A stretch of DNA of 64,000 nucleotides from Acidaminobacter sp. JC074 (GCF_022496765.1 NZ_VANV01000025.1:1-64000), one strand, 5' to 3'; shown: positions 16,575 to 26,254, numbered from the stretch's first letter. Notes: generated from the letters alone by a model not told the origin. A program made the numbers and translations.

Positions 16575-16592
16575 AAAAAGAGCCGAAGCTCT
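16571..16592 (-). terminator. Terminator of the 2-hydroxyacid dehydrogenase gene
   Basis: On the minus strand the stem agagc/gctct with a ttcg tetraloop is followed by seven T residues. It overlaps the stop codon. On the + strand it follows the pilus operon but has a poor T run. Confidence 0.75.
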
Positions 16593-17532
16593 AATTCATA
16601 ACATTTTGTGGCTTGTCTTGACACCATGATTCTATGTTATCAAAGACAATTTGCGCCCTTCTGAAGATGGATTCCTTAGTAGCATAAGCTACATGAGGTG
16701 TCAGTACAGCTGTTTCGATTTCTGACAGTGGATCCTTATCTAGTGGTGGTTCGATGTCGAACACATCGATACCAGCGCCAGCTAAACGACCAGCTTTGAG
16801 TGCTTCAGCTAAATAAGCATTATCAACAATTGGGCCTCTAGCTGTATTGATTAAGACAGCACTTGTCTTCATCATATCAATGGCTTTTTTATCAATCATA
16901 CCCTTGGTATTTGATGTGAGAGGTGTATGTAATGATAATATATCGGATGTTTTTAATATTTCCTCAAAAGAAACATATTTTATCCCCATCTCTTCTAGGG
17001 ATGGTTTTTTTGTACGGCTATGGTAGATGACGTCACAACCAAAGGCTTTGGCAATTCTTGCTGTGGCCGCACCAATAGCACCAGCACCGATGATACCAAA
17101 TGTTTTCTTGTAAAGCTCGTGACCGATTAAGCCGTCTTTTGTTTGATTCTTTCTTGTGCGCAGGTCACATCTTGGGATGTTTCTTAAAACAGAAAGCGTC
17201 AGTCCTATGGCCAGCTCAGCTACGGCATAGGTACAGTATTCAGCAGCATTTGACACCAAGATATTTCTTTCGTTACAAGCTTTGGTGGCTACATGGTCAA
17301 CGCCGACAAAAGCCACCGAAATCATTTTAAGATTAGGACACTTGTTGATGACATAAGCCGAAAGTGGTGTGTTAGCAATGATTAAGGCGTCTGCATCCTT
17401 TGCACGCTCTAACTGTTCTTCATCATCAAATGTTTTTTCATTGTATACAGTAAATTCATGATTTGTGTTTTGAATCAGTTTGTTTAAGTCCTCTTGACTG
17501 ATTCCTAAAGATTCCATTATTACAATTTTCAT
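16591..17532 (-). CDS. D-isomer-specific 2-hydroxyacid dehydrogenase family protein
   Basis: A 313-residue NAD-dependent oxidoreductase. The NAD-binding motif GIIGAGAIGAATARIAKAFG is in the middle, and the family signature TARGPIVDNAYLAEALKAGR precedes GIDVFDIEPP and LTPHVAYAT (the catalytic His). It resembles D-lactate, hydroxypyruvate or phosphoglycerate dehydrogenases; the true substrate cannot be told. The ATG at 17532 has a ribosome site (ggagg) 6 bases upstream; an upstream TTG is part of it. It is convergent to the pilus operon and has its own promoter with a palindrome. Confidence 0.88.
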   Translation of the reverse strand: MKIVIMESLGISQEDLNKLIQNTNHEFTVYNEKTFDDEEQLERAKDADALIIANTPLSAYVINKCPNLKMISVAFVGVDHVATKACNERNILVSNAAEYCTYAVAELAIGLTLSVLRNIPRCDLRTRKNQTKDGLIGHELYKKTFGIIGAGAIGAATARIAKAFGCDVIYHSRTKKPSLEEMGIKYVSFEEILKTSDILSLHTPLTSNTKGMIDKKAIDMMKTSAVLINTARGPIVDNAYLAEALKAGRLAGAGIDVFDIEPPLDKDPLSEIETAVLTPHVAYATKESIFRRAQIVFDNIESWCQDKPQNVMN

Positions 17533-17549
17533 AGCTACCTCCAATTTTT

Positions 17550-17577
17550 ATTATACTGTCTATGACATAGATTACAA
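17550..17577 (-). promoter_or_regulatory. Dehydrogenase promoter with palindromic operator
   Basis: On the minus strand TTGTAA and TATAAT are separated by 16 bp. The spacer contains the perfect 13-bp palindrome TCTATGACATAGA (17559-17571), and a half-site ATGAC recurs just beyond the -35. A dimeric repressor binding there would block transcription. Confidence 0.6.
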
Positions 17578-17702
17578 GCATATGACATTATTTTAAAGGA
17601 AGATTAAATAGCGGGTGAGAACGGTATATAGCTTATGAAGGTTGTTATAATAAGAATGATTAAAGAGATTATAATTTTTTACAATAGAAAGAAGGAGGTA
17701 AC

Positions 17703-19415
17703 ATGTTTAGAAAAGGTATGGTGCTTATACTGATACTAACAATGCTCTTTAGTTTTTCAGTATTTGCAGATGAAACTTTGACAGTTGATAAAACTGAGAC
17801 AGGTTTTTCTGATGTCAATGAAGACGATTGGTTTTATGATGCGGTTATGACGATGAGTCAGTATGATATTATTAGCGGGTATCCTGATGGGACCTTTAAA
17901 CCTCAGAATCCTGTTAAACGTGAAGAGTTTGCAACCATGATGGTTAAAGCCTTGAAACTAGAGGTTGTAGAAAGTAAATCATCATTTGTAGACGTATCAG
18001 ATGATTATTGGGCATCAGACTGGATTGAAACAGCTAAACCTTATATGACAGGCTGGACAAAGAATGGTGATTATGTATTTAAGCCAACGGAATATGCAGT
18101 AAGAGAAGACATGGCAGTAGCTCTTGTTAATGCCTTATCTAAACCGGCAGACGATACTATGCTACCATTATTAGATGATTATGAAGATGGTTTTGCATCT
18201 GTAGTTAAAGGGGATGGCGGTATATCTGCTAACCTAAGACCTTATATGGCTTCAGCAGTCAAACATGGTCTGATCTCTGGTTCAGTTGAAAATGAAATGA
18301 AATACTTAAAACCACAAGGCACATTAACAAGAGCTGAAGCGGCAGCCTTATTGATGTCTGTTATTAATGAAGAAAAAATAGTATTTAACGACGATGAAGA
18401 AAAAGTTGTTTTTGAAGATACAGATGTGACTCTTCAAATCAAAGAAGTTGAGGGTGGTCTGAAATTATACTGGGACTATACAGGTGCTTCTGAGCCAAAG
18501 GGTTATAAGGTTGTGGCTTCATTAAGTGATGAAACACCTGCTTATCCTGAGAACGGCAATGCCAAGTATGTTCAAGGGAACTCTGCAACTGTTTACAGTA
18601 AAGATGGCTACAATGGTGGTGACTTTGCAAACTTTAAATCAGGTGAGTCCTACTACTTCTCAATCACTGCTTTAGTGGGTGATACTTATGTAACGAGTAA
18701 CGTAGTCAAGAAGACAATGCCAGCTGCAATTAGTGTAGAAGGTAAAATTCCTCAAGTAAAAGTATCGCAAGCCGGTGATGGTGTAGTTGTTGAATGGCAG
18801 GCCATAGACACGGTTGGTCTTCAAGGCTACAAGGTTGTTGCATCTATGAGTGATGAGACGCCAGTCTATCCTGAAAATGGCTATGCTACATGGATTACTA
18901 ACTTAAATACTTTAACGTATTACATTGAACCGGGTACCTCTTATCATGGTGGTGATTTGTCTGGTAAGTTCAAACCAGGCGAAACTTATTACTTCAGTGT
19001 AACAGCGGTTTATAACTCAGGTAAAATTGCTGGTAATACGGTTAAGTTTATTATGCCAGGTGAACCTCAAGAGGAAGAAGAAGTTACTATAGCTGAAAAA
19101 ACTCCTAAGGTAGAAGCGGTTGTAAACGACGGCAAGCTGGTTATTGAATGGGGTCAAGTGAGCACTTTAAACCTGCAAGGTTATAAGATTGTTGCTTCTA
19201 AATCCAATCCAGCACCGATCTATCCAGGTGATGGATACGCTTATTGGATTACTGATTTAACAAGCCATAGACAAGTGATTGCACCAGGTCAATCCTATAG
19301 TGGTGGTGACATGGATGGTCAGTTTAAATCTGGAGAAACTTATTATGTTTCTGTGACGGCTGTTTACAATGATATGAAAGTTCCTGGAAACTCAGTTAAA
19401 ATCACAATGCCGTAA
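17703..19415 (+). CDS. Secreted S-layer-homology (SLH) protein with three C-terminal repeats
   Basis: A 570-residue surface protein. The signal peptide (MFRKGMVLILIL...VFADE) spans about 22 residues. Three SLH domains follow (about 34-82, 93-147, 155-222; GYPDGTFKPQNPVKREEFA is the clearest), which bind pyruvylated wall polymer. Residues about 244-340, 349-452 and 468-570 are three related beta-rich repeats sharing GYKVVASxSDETPxYPENG, YxGGD and ExYYFSVTA, resembling fibronectin-III-like folds. The repeats suggest a binding or structural role at the cell surface; ligand unknown. Confidence 0.9.
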   Translation: MFRKGMVLILILTMLFSFSVFADETLTVDKTETGFSDVNEDDWFYDAVMTMSQYDIISGYPDGTFKPQNPVKREEFATMMVKALKLEVVESKSSFVDVSDDYWASDWIETAKPYMTGWTKNGDYVFKPTEYAVREDMAVALVNALSKPADDTMLPLLDDYEDGFASVVKGDGGISANLRPYMASAVKHGLISGSVENEMKYLKPQGTLTRAEAAALLMSVINEEKIVFNDDEEKVVFEDTDVTLQIKEVEGGLKLYWDYTGASEPKGYKVVASLSDETPAYPENGNAKYVQGNSATVYSKDGYNGGDFANFKSGESYYFSITALVGDTYVTSNVVKKTMPAAISVEGKIPQVKVSQAGDGVVVEWQAIDTVGLQGYKVVASMSDETPVYPENGYATWITNLNTLTYYIEPGTSYHGGDLSGKFKPGETYYFSVTAVYNSGKIAGNTVKFIMPGEPQEEEEVTIAEKTPKVEAVVNDGKLVIEWGQVSTLNLQGYKIVASKSNPAPIYPGDGYAYWITDLTSHRQVIAPGQSYSGGDMDGQFKSGETYYVSVTAVYNDMKVPGNSVKITMP

Positions 19416-19424
19416 GGTTAGGAA

Positions 19425-19453
19425 AAGAAAGTTATTAAAACTTTCTTTTTTTT
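19425..19453 (+). terminator. Terminator of the SLH gene
   Basis: Stem aagaaagtt/aactttctt followed by a long T run. Confidence 0.85.
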
Positions 19454-19505
19454 TATCTCAAACCAATCATTTCATGTTAAAATAGAATCAGATGTGGAGG
19501 TATGA

Positions 19506-20324
19506 ATGAATACAAAACAGTTAATGGACATCGCGTTAGAGTTAGCCGGACTCGATAAAATACCTTTTGATTCAGGCATTCAAGTACCTGGAGAAGATCT
19601 CATGAAGATTCTAATAGGTGTGGATATGGAAACACCTGAGCTTTTGCTTGCAAAAGAGTTAGAGTATGACTGTGTAGTCAGCCACCATCCAAAGGCTGAT
19701 GGCGCTAGAGTGGAATTCTCGAAAGTTATGGATGTACAAATTGATAAAATGGTGTCTTATGGTGTACCGATTAATAAAGCGCAGAAGATGCTTCGAAAGA
19801 AGCAGGCGTCAGTAGAACTTGCAGGTCATGTGTCTAACTATGATAGACATGCATCGGCAGCAAGACTATTAGAGATGCCTTACTTAAACATTCATTTACC
19901 TGCAGATATAATAACTGAAAAAATCGTCCAGAAACATTTGGACACAGCACTTAAGGATCAACCTAAGCGCACGCTAGGTGATGTTCTTGATGCGCTTAAT
20001 GAGATGCCTATATATAAGGATGCTCTCGCAGGTCCTGTTATTCGTGTGGGCGCAAAAACGGACTATGCTGGAGAAGTTGCTGTCTTAATGGCGGGTGGCA
20101 CCAATGGTGGTGCAGATGTTCTTAAGGCTTACTTTGAAGCTGGCGTAGGTACAATTGTGTGCATGCATATTCCTGAAGATGTTAAAAAAGCAGTACAGGA
20201 GCAAAATATTGGCAATGTCATCGTTGCTGGCCATATGGCTAGCGATTCTATTGGCTTGAACGTTATTATTGACGCGTGGAAAAAAGAAGGCTTAGAAGTG
20301 ACTAAGATGTCAGGAATTTTATAA
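19506..20324 (+). CDS. NIF3-like (DUF34) dinuclear-metal family protein
   Basis: A 272-residue protein with the NIF3 hallmarks: VVSHHPKAD (about residue 56) and AGHMASDSIGLN near the end, which supply His/Asp metal ligands; LMAGGTNGGAD lies between. NIF3 proteins form toroidal hexamers; their function is uncertain (metal chaperone or GTP cyclohydrolase-like). It is a single gene with its own terminator. Ribosome site ggagg 5 bases before ATG. Confidence 0.8.
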   Translation: MNTKQLMDIALELAGLDKIPFDSGIQVPGEDLMKILIGVDMETPELLLAKELEYDCVVSHHPKADGARVEFSKVMDVQIDKMVSYGVPINKAQKMLRKKQASVELAGHVSNYDRHASAARLLEMPYLNIHLPADIITEKIVQKHLDTALKDQPKRTLGDVLDALNEMPIYKDALAGPVIRVGAKTDYAGEVAVLMAGGTNGGADVLKAYFEAGVGTIVCMHIPEDVKKAVQEQNIGNVIVAGHMASDSIGLNVIIDAWKKEGLEVTKMSGIL

Positions 20325-20327
20325 GAT

Positions 20328-20354
20328 AAACTCGACTTTTTGTCGAGTTTTTTT
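20328..20354 (+). terminator. Terminator of the NIF3-like gene
   Basis: Nine-base-pair stem aaactcgac/gtcgagttt with a T5 loop and a trailing T run. Confidence 0.88.
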
Positions 20355-20410
20355 GTACGAATTACATATTGACTCTGCAAATTTATTAAATTTTTAGAAT
20401 ATTGAAAAAA

Positions 20411-20468
20411 TATCGCAAAATAAAAAGGAGTTTTCTATCTTTATGAAGAATTAACTCTAAGTGCGATA
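20411..20468 (+). promoter_or_regulatory. Structured leader with a mini-ORF before the EF-G paralogue
   Basis: TATCGCA (20411-20417) can pair with TGCGATA (20462-20468), enclosing GAGTT/AACTC (20428-20432 / 20453-20457). Inside lies aaggag followed by ATG AAG AAT TAA (20443-20454), a three-residue ORF whose first codons repeat those of the real gene (ATG AAG AAT TAT). It may modulate translation. Confidence 0.4.
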
Positions 20469-20493
20469 AATAAAATCACAAGGAGGAAGAAGC

Positions 20494-22569
20494 ATGAAGA
20501 ATTATAAATATGACAATGTAAGAAACATAGCACTTTTAGGACATGGTAGTTCAGGAAAGACAACTCTAACAGAGGCCATTTTATACACTTTAAAGCAAAC
20601 AAAGCGTATGGGTAGAGTTGAAGATGGAACAACTGTTTCTGATTATGATAAATCTGAGATGGAAAGAGGATTTTCAATTGGAACTTCAGTAATACCAGTA
20701 GAGTGGAATAATTCTAAGTACAATATCATTGACACACCGGGATACTTTGACTTTGTTGGCGAAACGTTTTCATCGTTAAGAGTAGCAGGTTCTGCAGTGA
20801 TAATGGTAGATGCTTCTTCTGGTATAGAGGTTGGTACTGAGAAAGCTTGGAGATATTGTGAAGATAGAAAAATGCCAAGATTGCTTTTTATCAACAAAAT
20901 GGATAAAGAAAATATCGATTACGTTAAGGTCATTCGTGAACTAAAAGAAAAGTTTGGTAAGAAAGTTGCGCCTTTTGCAGTACCTTGGGGTATTGGTCCT
21001 GATTTCAAAGGTTTTGTAAACGTTGTTGATCTAGTAGCTAAAGAGTTCAAGGGTGATGATTGTGTTGAAACTGCAGTACCTGAAGAATTAATGGCTAGAG
21101 TAAATCCTATCAGAGACTTGTTGATTGAAGCGGTTGCTGAATCTGATGAAGAGTTGATGGAAAAGTACTTTGAAGGTGAAGAGTTTACAACAGAAGAAAT
21201 CCATGAAGGTTTAAGAAAAGGTGTTATCTCTAATGAAATCGTGCCTGTACTAGTAGGTTCTGCTACAGAGCGTGTTGGTCTACATACATTATTAGATATG
21301 GTATTTGATTATATGCCTACACCGCATGATATGCATGAAGGTATTTATGAAGGTGTTGATCCGGAATCTGAAGAGACTGTTTCTAGAGAAGTGGATGAAA
21401 ATGCACCATTATCAGCACTTGTTTTCAAGACAGTGGTTGACCCGTTTGTTGGTAAGATTTCTATGTTTAAGGTTTACTCAGGTAAATTTAAGAAGGATAT
21501 GGAAGTACTTAACGCAACCAAGGATGAAACAGAGAAAATCGGTACAGTATTCCTATTAAGAGGTAAAGAACAATTAGAAGTTGATGCAGTATTAGCTGGT
21601 GATATAGGTGCGACATCTAAATTACAGCATACTGAAACAGGTGATACATTATGTGATAAATCAAGCCCAATCAGATACAAGGGTATCAACTATCCGAAAC
21701 CATGTATCTTTATGGCAGTTGAGCCTAAATCAAAAGGTGATGAAGAAAAAATTGGTCAAGCACTTCATAAGTTAGTTGAAGAAGATCCAACTTTCATTGT
21801 TCAAAGAAATAAAGAAACCAAGCAGTTGTTAATTGGTGGTCAAGGTACAATGCAACTAGGCGTTGTTACCAATAAACTTAAGAATATCTTCAGCGTTGAA
21901 GTGGATCTTGTAGACCAAAAGATTGCTTATAGAGAAACTATTAAAGGTACTGCAACTGTTCAAGGTAAATATAAGAAACAATCTGGTGGTTCTGGACAAT
22001 ATGGTGATGTACACATTCAATTTGAACCTTGTGAAGAAGAGTTTGTATTTGAAGAGAAAATCTTTGGTGGCTCTGTACCTAGAAACTATATTCCTGCAGT
22101 TGAAAAAGGTTTACATGACTGTATAGAAAAAGGTGTATTGGCTGGATTCCCTGTTGTGAATATCAAGGCGACATTACTAGATGGTTCTTACCATGCCGTT
22201 GACTCGTCTGAGATGGCATTTAAGATGGCTGCAAGTGTTGCATTCAAAAAAGGTATCCAAGAAGCGAAGCCGATTTTATTAGAGCCTATCTATGCTGTAA
22301 ATATCTTTATCCCAGAGTCTTACATGGGTGATATCATGGGTGATATGAACCGTAGAAGAGGTCGTGTACTTGGTATGGAAGCTGCTGTTGTTAAAGGTTT
22401 TCAAAAGGTTGTTGCTGAAGCACCTCTAGCAGAGATGTTTAAGTATGCGACTGAACTTAAGTCAATGACACATGCTCGTGGATGGTTTGATATGGAGTTT
22501 ACAAGATATGAAGAAGTACCTTCTAACCTGGTAGATAAAATCATTCAAACTGTAACTGAAGAAGAGTAA
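20494..22569 (+). CDS. Elongation factor G-like protein (EF-G paralogue, EF-G2 type)
   Basis: A 691-residue translational GTPase. G-domain motifs are GHGSSGKTT (G1), DTPGYFDF (G3) and NKMDKE (G4), and the effector region is SDYDKSEMERGFSIG. Domains II to V are complete; domain IV begins with SGGSGQYGDV. It differs from the true EF-G at 53508, where G1 is AHIDAGKTT, and is of the kind annotated EF-G2, often with weak ribosome-dependent GTPase and unclear role. It sits where ctsR-mcsA-mcsB usually precede clpC. Confidence 0.88.
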   Translation: MKNYKYDNVRNIALLGHGSSGKTTLTEAILYTLKQTKRMGRVEDGTTVSDYDKSEMERGFSIGTSVIPVEWNNSKYNIIDTPGYFDFVGETFSSLRVAGSAVIMVDASSGIEVGTEKAWRYCEDRKMPRLLFINKMDKENIDYVKVIRELKEKFGKKVAPFAVPWGIGPDFKGFVNVVDLVAKEFKGDDCVETAVPEELMARVNPIRDLLIEAVAESDEELMEKYFEGEEFTTEEIHEGLRKGVISNEIVPVLVGSATERVGLHTLLDMVFDYMPTPHDMHEGIYEGVDPESEETVSREVDENAPLSALVFKTVVDPFVGKISMFKVYSGKFKKDMEVLNATKDETEKIGTVFLLRGKEQLEVDAVLAGDIGATSKLQHTETGDTLCDKSSPIRYKGINYPKPCIFMAVEPKSKGDEEKIGQALHKLVEEDPTFIVQRNKETKQLLIGGQGTMQLGVVTNKLKNIFSVEVDLVDQKIAYRETIKGTATVQGKYKKQSGGSGQYGDVHIQFEPCEEEFVFEEKIFGGSVPRNYIPAVEKGLHDCIEKGVLAGFPVVNIKATLLDGSYHAVDSSEMAFKMAASVAFKKGIQEAKPILLEPIYAVNIFIPESYMGDIMGDMNRRRGRVLGMEAAVVKGFQKVVAEAPLAEMFKYATELKSMTHARGWFDMEFTRYEEVPSNLVDKIIQTVTEEE

Positions 22570-22573
22570 TATT

Positions 22574-22596
22574 AAGCCGCGAAAGCGGCTTTTTTT
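22574..22596 (+). terminator. Terminator of the EF-G paralogue gene
   Basis: Stem aagccgc/gcggctt with a gaaa tetraloop and seven T residues. Confidence 0.92.
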
Positions 22597-22657
22597 CTTG
22601 CCATCAACTGGTATAAGCGGTTGATTTCTTGCTATAATAGATGTATAGGAGAAAGAC

Positions 22658-24880
22658 ATGGAATTATACGATAATTATTCAGATAAGGCAAAAATGATAC
22701 TTGATCAGGCTTTTACAGAAGTAAGATCGATGAATATGAATTATGTAGGCTCAGAGCACTTGCTACTTAGTCTTCTAAAAGTGAAATCAGACATTGTGGA
22801 TACCATTAAGAGGTACAATCAGCTGACTTATAAAGATGTCAAAAAAGAGTGTCTAAGATATGTGGGCATTGGCCTTGTAGAAAGAGAAATACAGGGTTAT
22901 TCAAGACGGGCATCAGAGATACTAAGGCTGGCTTCACACGAGGCCAATGCTTTAAAATCTCTTAAAGTTGAACCTGAGCATATGATGCTTGCCTTGTTGG
23001 ACCAAAATGAGGCGACGGCTGTAAAGGTATTAGAAAAGATTGGATTTTCTGCTTTTGATTTAAAGACAGACATCATCAGAGAGTTAGATTTAATTGAGAA
23101 AAAAGCTAAGAAAGCCAAAAAAGAAAAGATTCAAGCCTCTTTAATAGACTCTTATGGCATATGCATGACCGATATGGCCAAAGAAAACAAATACGACCCA
23201 CTTATTGGTCGTGATGAAGAAGTTAAAAGAGCCATTCAGATACTAGGCAGAAGAACCAAAAACAACCCTTGTTTAATTGGCCAGCCTGGTGTTGGTAAAA
23301 CAGCCATTGCTGAAGGTATTTCAAGAGCCATTGTTTCAGGAAATGTGCCGGATTATCTATTAGATAAGAAGATTGTGTCTATTAATTTAGCCTCGCTTCT
23401 TGCTGGCTCTAAGTTTAGAGGAGAGTTTGAAGACCGTTTGACCCAATTGATTAAGGAGGTCAGACAAGATAAGAAGATCATTTTATTTATAGATGAGATC
23501 CATACCCTTGTTGGAGCAGGCGCTACCCAAGGGGCCATGGACGCTTCAAATGTTTTAAAACCTTTTTTATCAAGAGATGATATCAGACTGATTGGTGCAA
23601 CAACTATTTCTGAATACAGAAAACATATAGAAAAAGACCAGGCACTTGAAAGACGTTTACAGCCTATACTCATTCATGAACCGAGTGAAGAAGTCTGTAT
23701 AGACATGCTGAAGGGACTCAAGTCAGTTTATGAGTCTTATCATGGCATTGCCATTGAAGATCAAGCACTTACAGCGTCTGTAAAGCTATCTAATCAATAC
23801 ATACATGATAGGTTCTTACCAGATAAGGCCTTAGATATATTGGATGAAGGTGCTTCAAGATGTCGTCTCAATAAGGTAGAAACCTTAACGGCTGATTATA
23901 TTTATGAAATTGTCGCCTTATGGACAGGTATTCCTGTAGGCCGTTTGACGACTGAGTCTATGACAGAACTGAAAAAGTTAGAAGATACCTTATCCTCTCG
24001 TGTGATTGGTCAAGATGAGGCCGTAAGGGGTGTTTCTAAATCCATTATAAGAAGTCGAGTCGGTTTAAGTGATCAATCAAGACCACTCGGAACCTACATC
24101 TTTTTAGGCACAACAGGTGTAGGAAAAACTGAGCTTGCAAAAGCCCTTGCAGAAGCCTTGTTCGGCAGTGAAAAGGACTTGATACGGATTGATATGTCTG
24201 AGTACATGGAAAAACATGCTGTATCCAAGTTGATTGGTGCTCCTCCTGGTTATGTTGCCTATGAGGAAGGTGGCCAGCTGACAGAAAAAATACGGACCAA
24301 ACCATTTTCTGTTGTCTTGTTTGACGAACTAGAAAAAGCCCATCCAGATGTTTTAAACCTCCTGCTTCAAATGCTAGATGAGGGGATTCTAACAGATGGT
24401 CAAGGCAGAAGTGTCTCTTTTAAGAACACGGTTCTTATTTTTACTTCCAATATTGGAACAGATAAAATCAACAAAAAAACCATCGGTTTTTCAAGTGATC
24501 CAATTGAGTTTGAAGCGTCCCTTATAGAGGACCTGAAGAAATCTTTAAAGACAGAGTTTATCAATAGAATCGATGAGATCATCGTCTTTAACAAGCTTGA
24601 AAAAGAAGCGGTCTTAAAAATTATTGATATGCTCTTAGATAAGCTGGTTTCAAGGGTTTCATCCCTTGGCTATGAGTTTGAGATATGTGATAGGGTCAAG
24701 GAAATGATTTATGACAAAGGTTATTCAGAAGTTTATGGTGTAAGAAGTTTGAAAAGAACAATTGTTAAGTTATTAGAAAACCCATTAGCAGAATTTCTGT
24801 TAACTTATCAACATGAAAAGGGTGCTGTCATTGAGGCATGCCTTGATGAAGAGGGCATCAAGATTCTTCAAAAGTGTTAG
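22658..24880 (+). CDS. clpC: ClpC-type AAA+ protease subunit lacking the M-domain
   Basis: A 740-residue unfoldase. The N-domain has two Clp_N repeats (1-145). AAA1 shows Walker A GQPGVGKT (208-215) and Walker B IILFIDE. AAA2 shows GTTGVGKT (484-491) and VVLFDELEKAH. The IGF tripeptide in KKTIGFSSD is a ClpP-binding loop. Between AAA1 (ILDEGASRCRLNK, 394-406) and AAA2 (LWTGIPVGRL, 421-430) the 55-65-residue coiled M-domain with its UVR motif, present in B. subtilis ClpC, is missing. Adaptor use must differ. Followed by radA as in other clostridia. Confidence 0.93.
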   Translation: MELYDNYSDKAKMILDQAFTEVRSMNMNYVGSEHLLLSLLKVKSDIVDTIKRYNQLTYKDVKKECLRYVGIGLVEREIQGYSRRASEILRLASHEANALKSLKVEPEHMMLALLDQNEATAVKVLEKIGFSAFDLKTDIIRELDLIEKKAKKAKKEKIQASLIDSYGICMTDMAKENKYDPLIGRDEEVKRAIQILGRRTKNNPCLIGQPGVGKTAIAEGISRAIVSGNVPDYLLDKKIVSINLASLLAGSKFRGEFEDRLTQLIKEVRQDKKIILFIDEIHTLVGAGATQGAMDASNVLKPFLSRDDIRLIGATTISEYRKHIEKDQALERRLQPILIHEPSEEVCIDMLKGLKSVYESYHGIAIEDQALTASVKLSNQYIHDRFLPDKALDILDEGASRCRLNKVETLTADYIYEIVALWTGIPVGRLTTESMTELKKLEDTLSSRVIGQDEAVRGVSKSIIRSRVGLSDQSRPLGTYIFLGTTGVGKTELAKALAEALFGSEKDLIRIDMSEYMEKHAVSKLIGAPPGYVAYEEGGQLTEKIRTKPFSVVLFDELEKAHPDVLNLLLQMLDEGILTDGQGRSVSFKNTVLIFTSNIGTDKINKKTIGFSSDPIEFEASLIEDLKKSLKTEFINRIDEIIVFNKLEKEAVLKIIDMLLDKLVSRVSSLGYEFEICDRVKEMIYDKGYSEVYGVRSLKRTIVKLLENPLAEFLLTYQHEKGAVIEACLDEEGIKILQKC

Positions 24881-24892
24881 AAAGGGAAAAAA

Positions 24893-26245
24893 ATGGGTAA
24901 AATAAAAACAAGGTATGTGTGCCAAGAATGCGGTGCTGAAAGTAATAAATGGCTAGGAAAGTGTCCAACTTGTGGAGAATGGAATACTTTTGTAGAGGAA
25001 TTTATTGATAAACCGGTTGTCACAAAAAGTGTTGGTATCAGCAACAATAAGAAACCAGTGCCTTTAAGTCAAGTCGTTATTGATGATGAAGTGCGTTATA
25101 AGACGCATATGAAGGAACTCGATAATGTGTTGGGTGGTGGTATTGTAAAAGGATCCTTGGTCCTAGTAGGTGGTGATCCAGGTATCGGAAAATCAACGCT
25201 TTTATTGCAGGTTGCCAATACTGTGGGTATGAGCGGTCAAAAGGTCCTGTATGTATCTGGTGAGGAATCTTTAAAACAGACCAAGTTACGTGCAGACCGC
25301 TTAAGTATCAAATGTGATCAAATCTACATGGTTTCTGAGAATAACTTAGATTATATCGTCAAGTATGTAGAAGAACTGTCGCCTGATATTCTGATTGTGG
25401 ACTCTATTCAAACCGTTTACAATCCGGCCGTTCAGTCGTCTCCTGGCTCTGTTTCTCAGGTTAGAGAGGCAACTGCCACCTTGATGAAGATTTCCAAGGT
25501 AGATGCTGTGGCAACTTTTATCGTAGGACATGTGACCAAGTCGGGTTCCATTGCTGGCCCAAAGGTACTTGAGCACATGGTAGACACTGTACTTTACTTT
25601 GAAGGAGACAAGAATCATACATTTAGGATTCTTAGAGGTGTGAAGAATCGTTTTGGTTCTACCAATGAAATTGGTATCTTTGAAATGACCTTTAAGGGGC
25701 TCAAAGAGGTCTTAAATCCTTCGGAAATATTTTTAAGCAATCGTCCTGAATCAGCACCAGGTTCAGTCGTGGTTGCAGGCATGGAAGGCACGCGTCCCGT
25801 GCTCGTTGAAATACAGGCTTTGATTTCAAATTCGAGTTTTGGTACGCCAAGAAGAATGGCTGTTGGTGTGGATCATAACAAGATGGTTATGATGATGGCC
25901 ATATTAGAAAAGCGTTTAGGCATCCAAATAGGTGGATGTGATGCGTATTTAAACGTTGTTGGTGGCATGCAATTGTCGGAACCAGCAACAGATTTAGCCA
26001 TTGTGGCAGCAGTGATTTCTTCCTTTAAGGATAAGGTTTTAGAAGAAGGTGTTGTTATATTTGGTGAAGTGGGCCTCACAGGTGAGGTCAGATCGGTTTC
26101 CCATGTGGAGCAAAGAATTCATGAAGCCATCAAACTTGGTTTTAAGAAATGTATTCTTCCAAAGGGAAATCTAGAACAAACGGTATCTGGTATTGAACTT
26201 ATAACAGTAGAAAATGTTGAAGAGATGTTGAACTATTTATTTTAG
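24893..26245 (+). CDS. radA: DNA repair protein RadA
   Basis: A 450-residue branch-migration ATPase of recombination. It has an N-terminal C4 zinc finger (CQECG...CPTCGEW), Walker A GGDPGIGKST, the RadA-specific KNRFGS motif and a C-terminal Lon-protease-like domain (VGGMQLSEPATDLAI). It lies 12 bp after clpC and 9 bp before disA, an operon typical of Firmicutes. Confidence 0.96.
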   Translation: MGKIKTRYVCQECGAESNKWLGKCPTCGEWNTFVEEFIDKPVVTKSVGISNNKKPVPLSQVVIDDEVRYKTHMKELDNVLGGGIVKGSLVLVGGDPGIGKSTLLLQVANTVGMSGQKVLYVSGEESLKQTKLRADRLSIKCDQIYMVSENNLDYIVKYVEELSPDILIVDSIQTVYNPAVQSSPGSVSQVREATATLMKISKVDAVATFIVGHVTKSGSIAGPKVLEHMVDTVLYFEGDKNHTFRILRGVKNRFGSTNEIGIFEMTFKGLKEVLNPSEIFLSNRPESAPGSVVVAGMEGTRPVLVEIQALISNSSFGTPRRMAVGVDHNKMVMMMAILEKRLGIQIGGCDAYLNVVGGMQLSEPATDLAIVAAVISSFKDKVLEEGVVIFGEVGLTGEVRSVSHVEQRIHEAIKLGFKKCILPKGNLEQTVSGIELITVENVEEMLNYLF

Positions 26246-26254
26246 GAGTCCACC

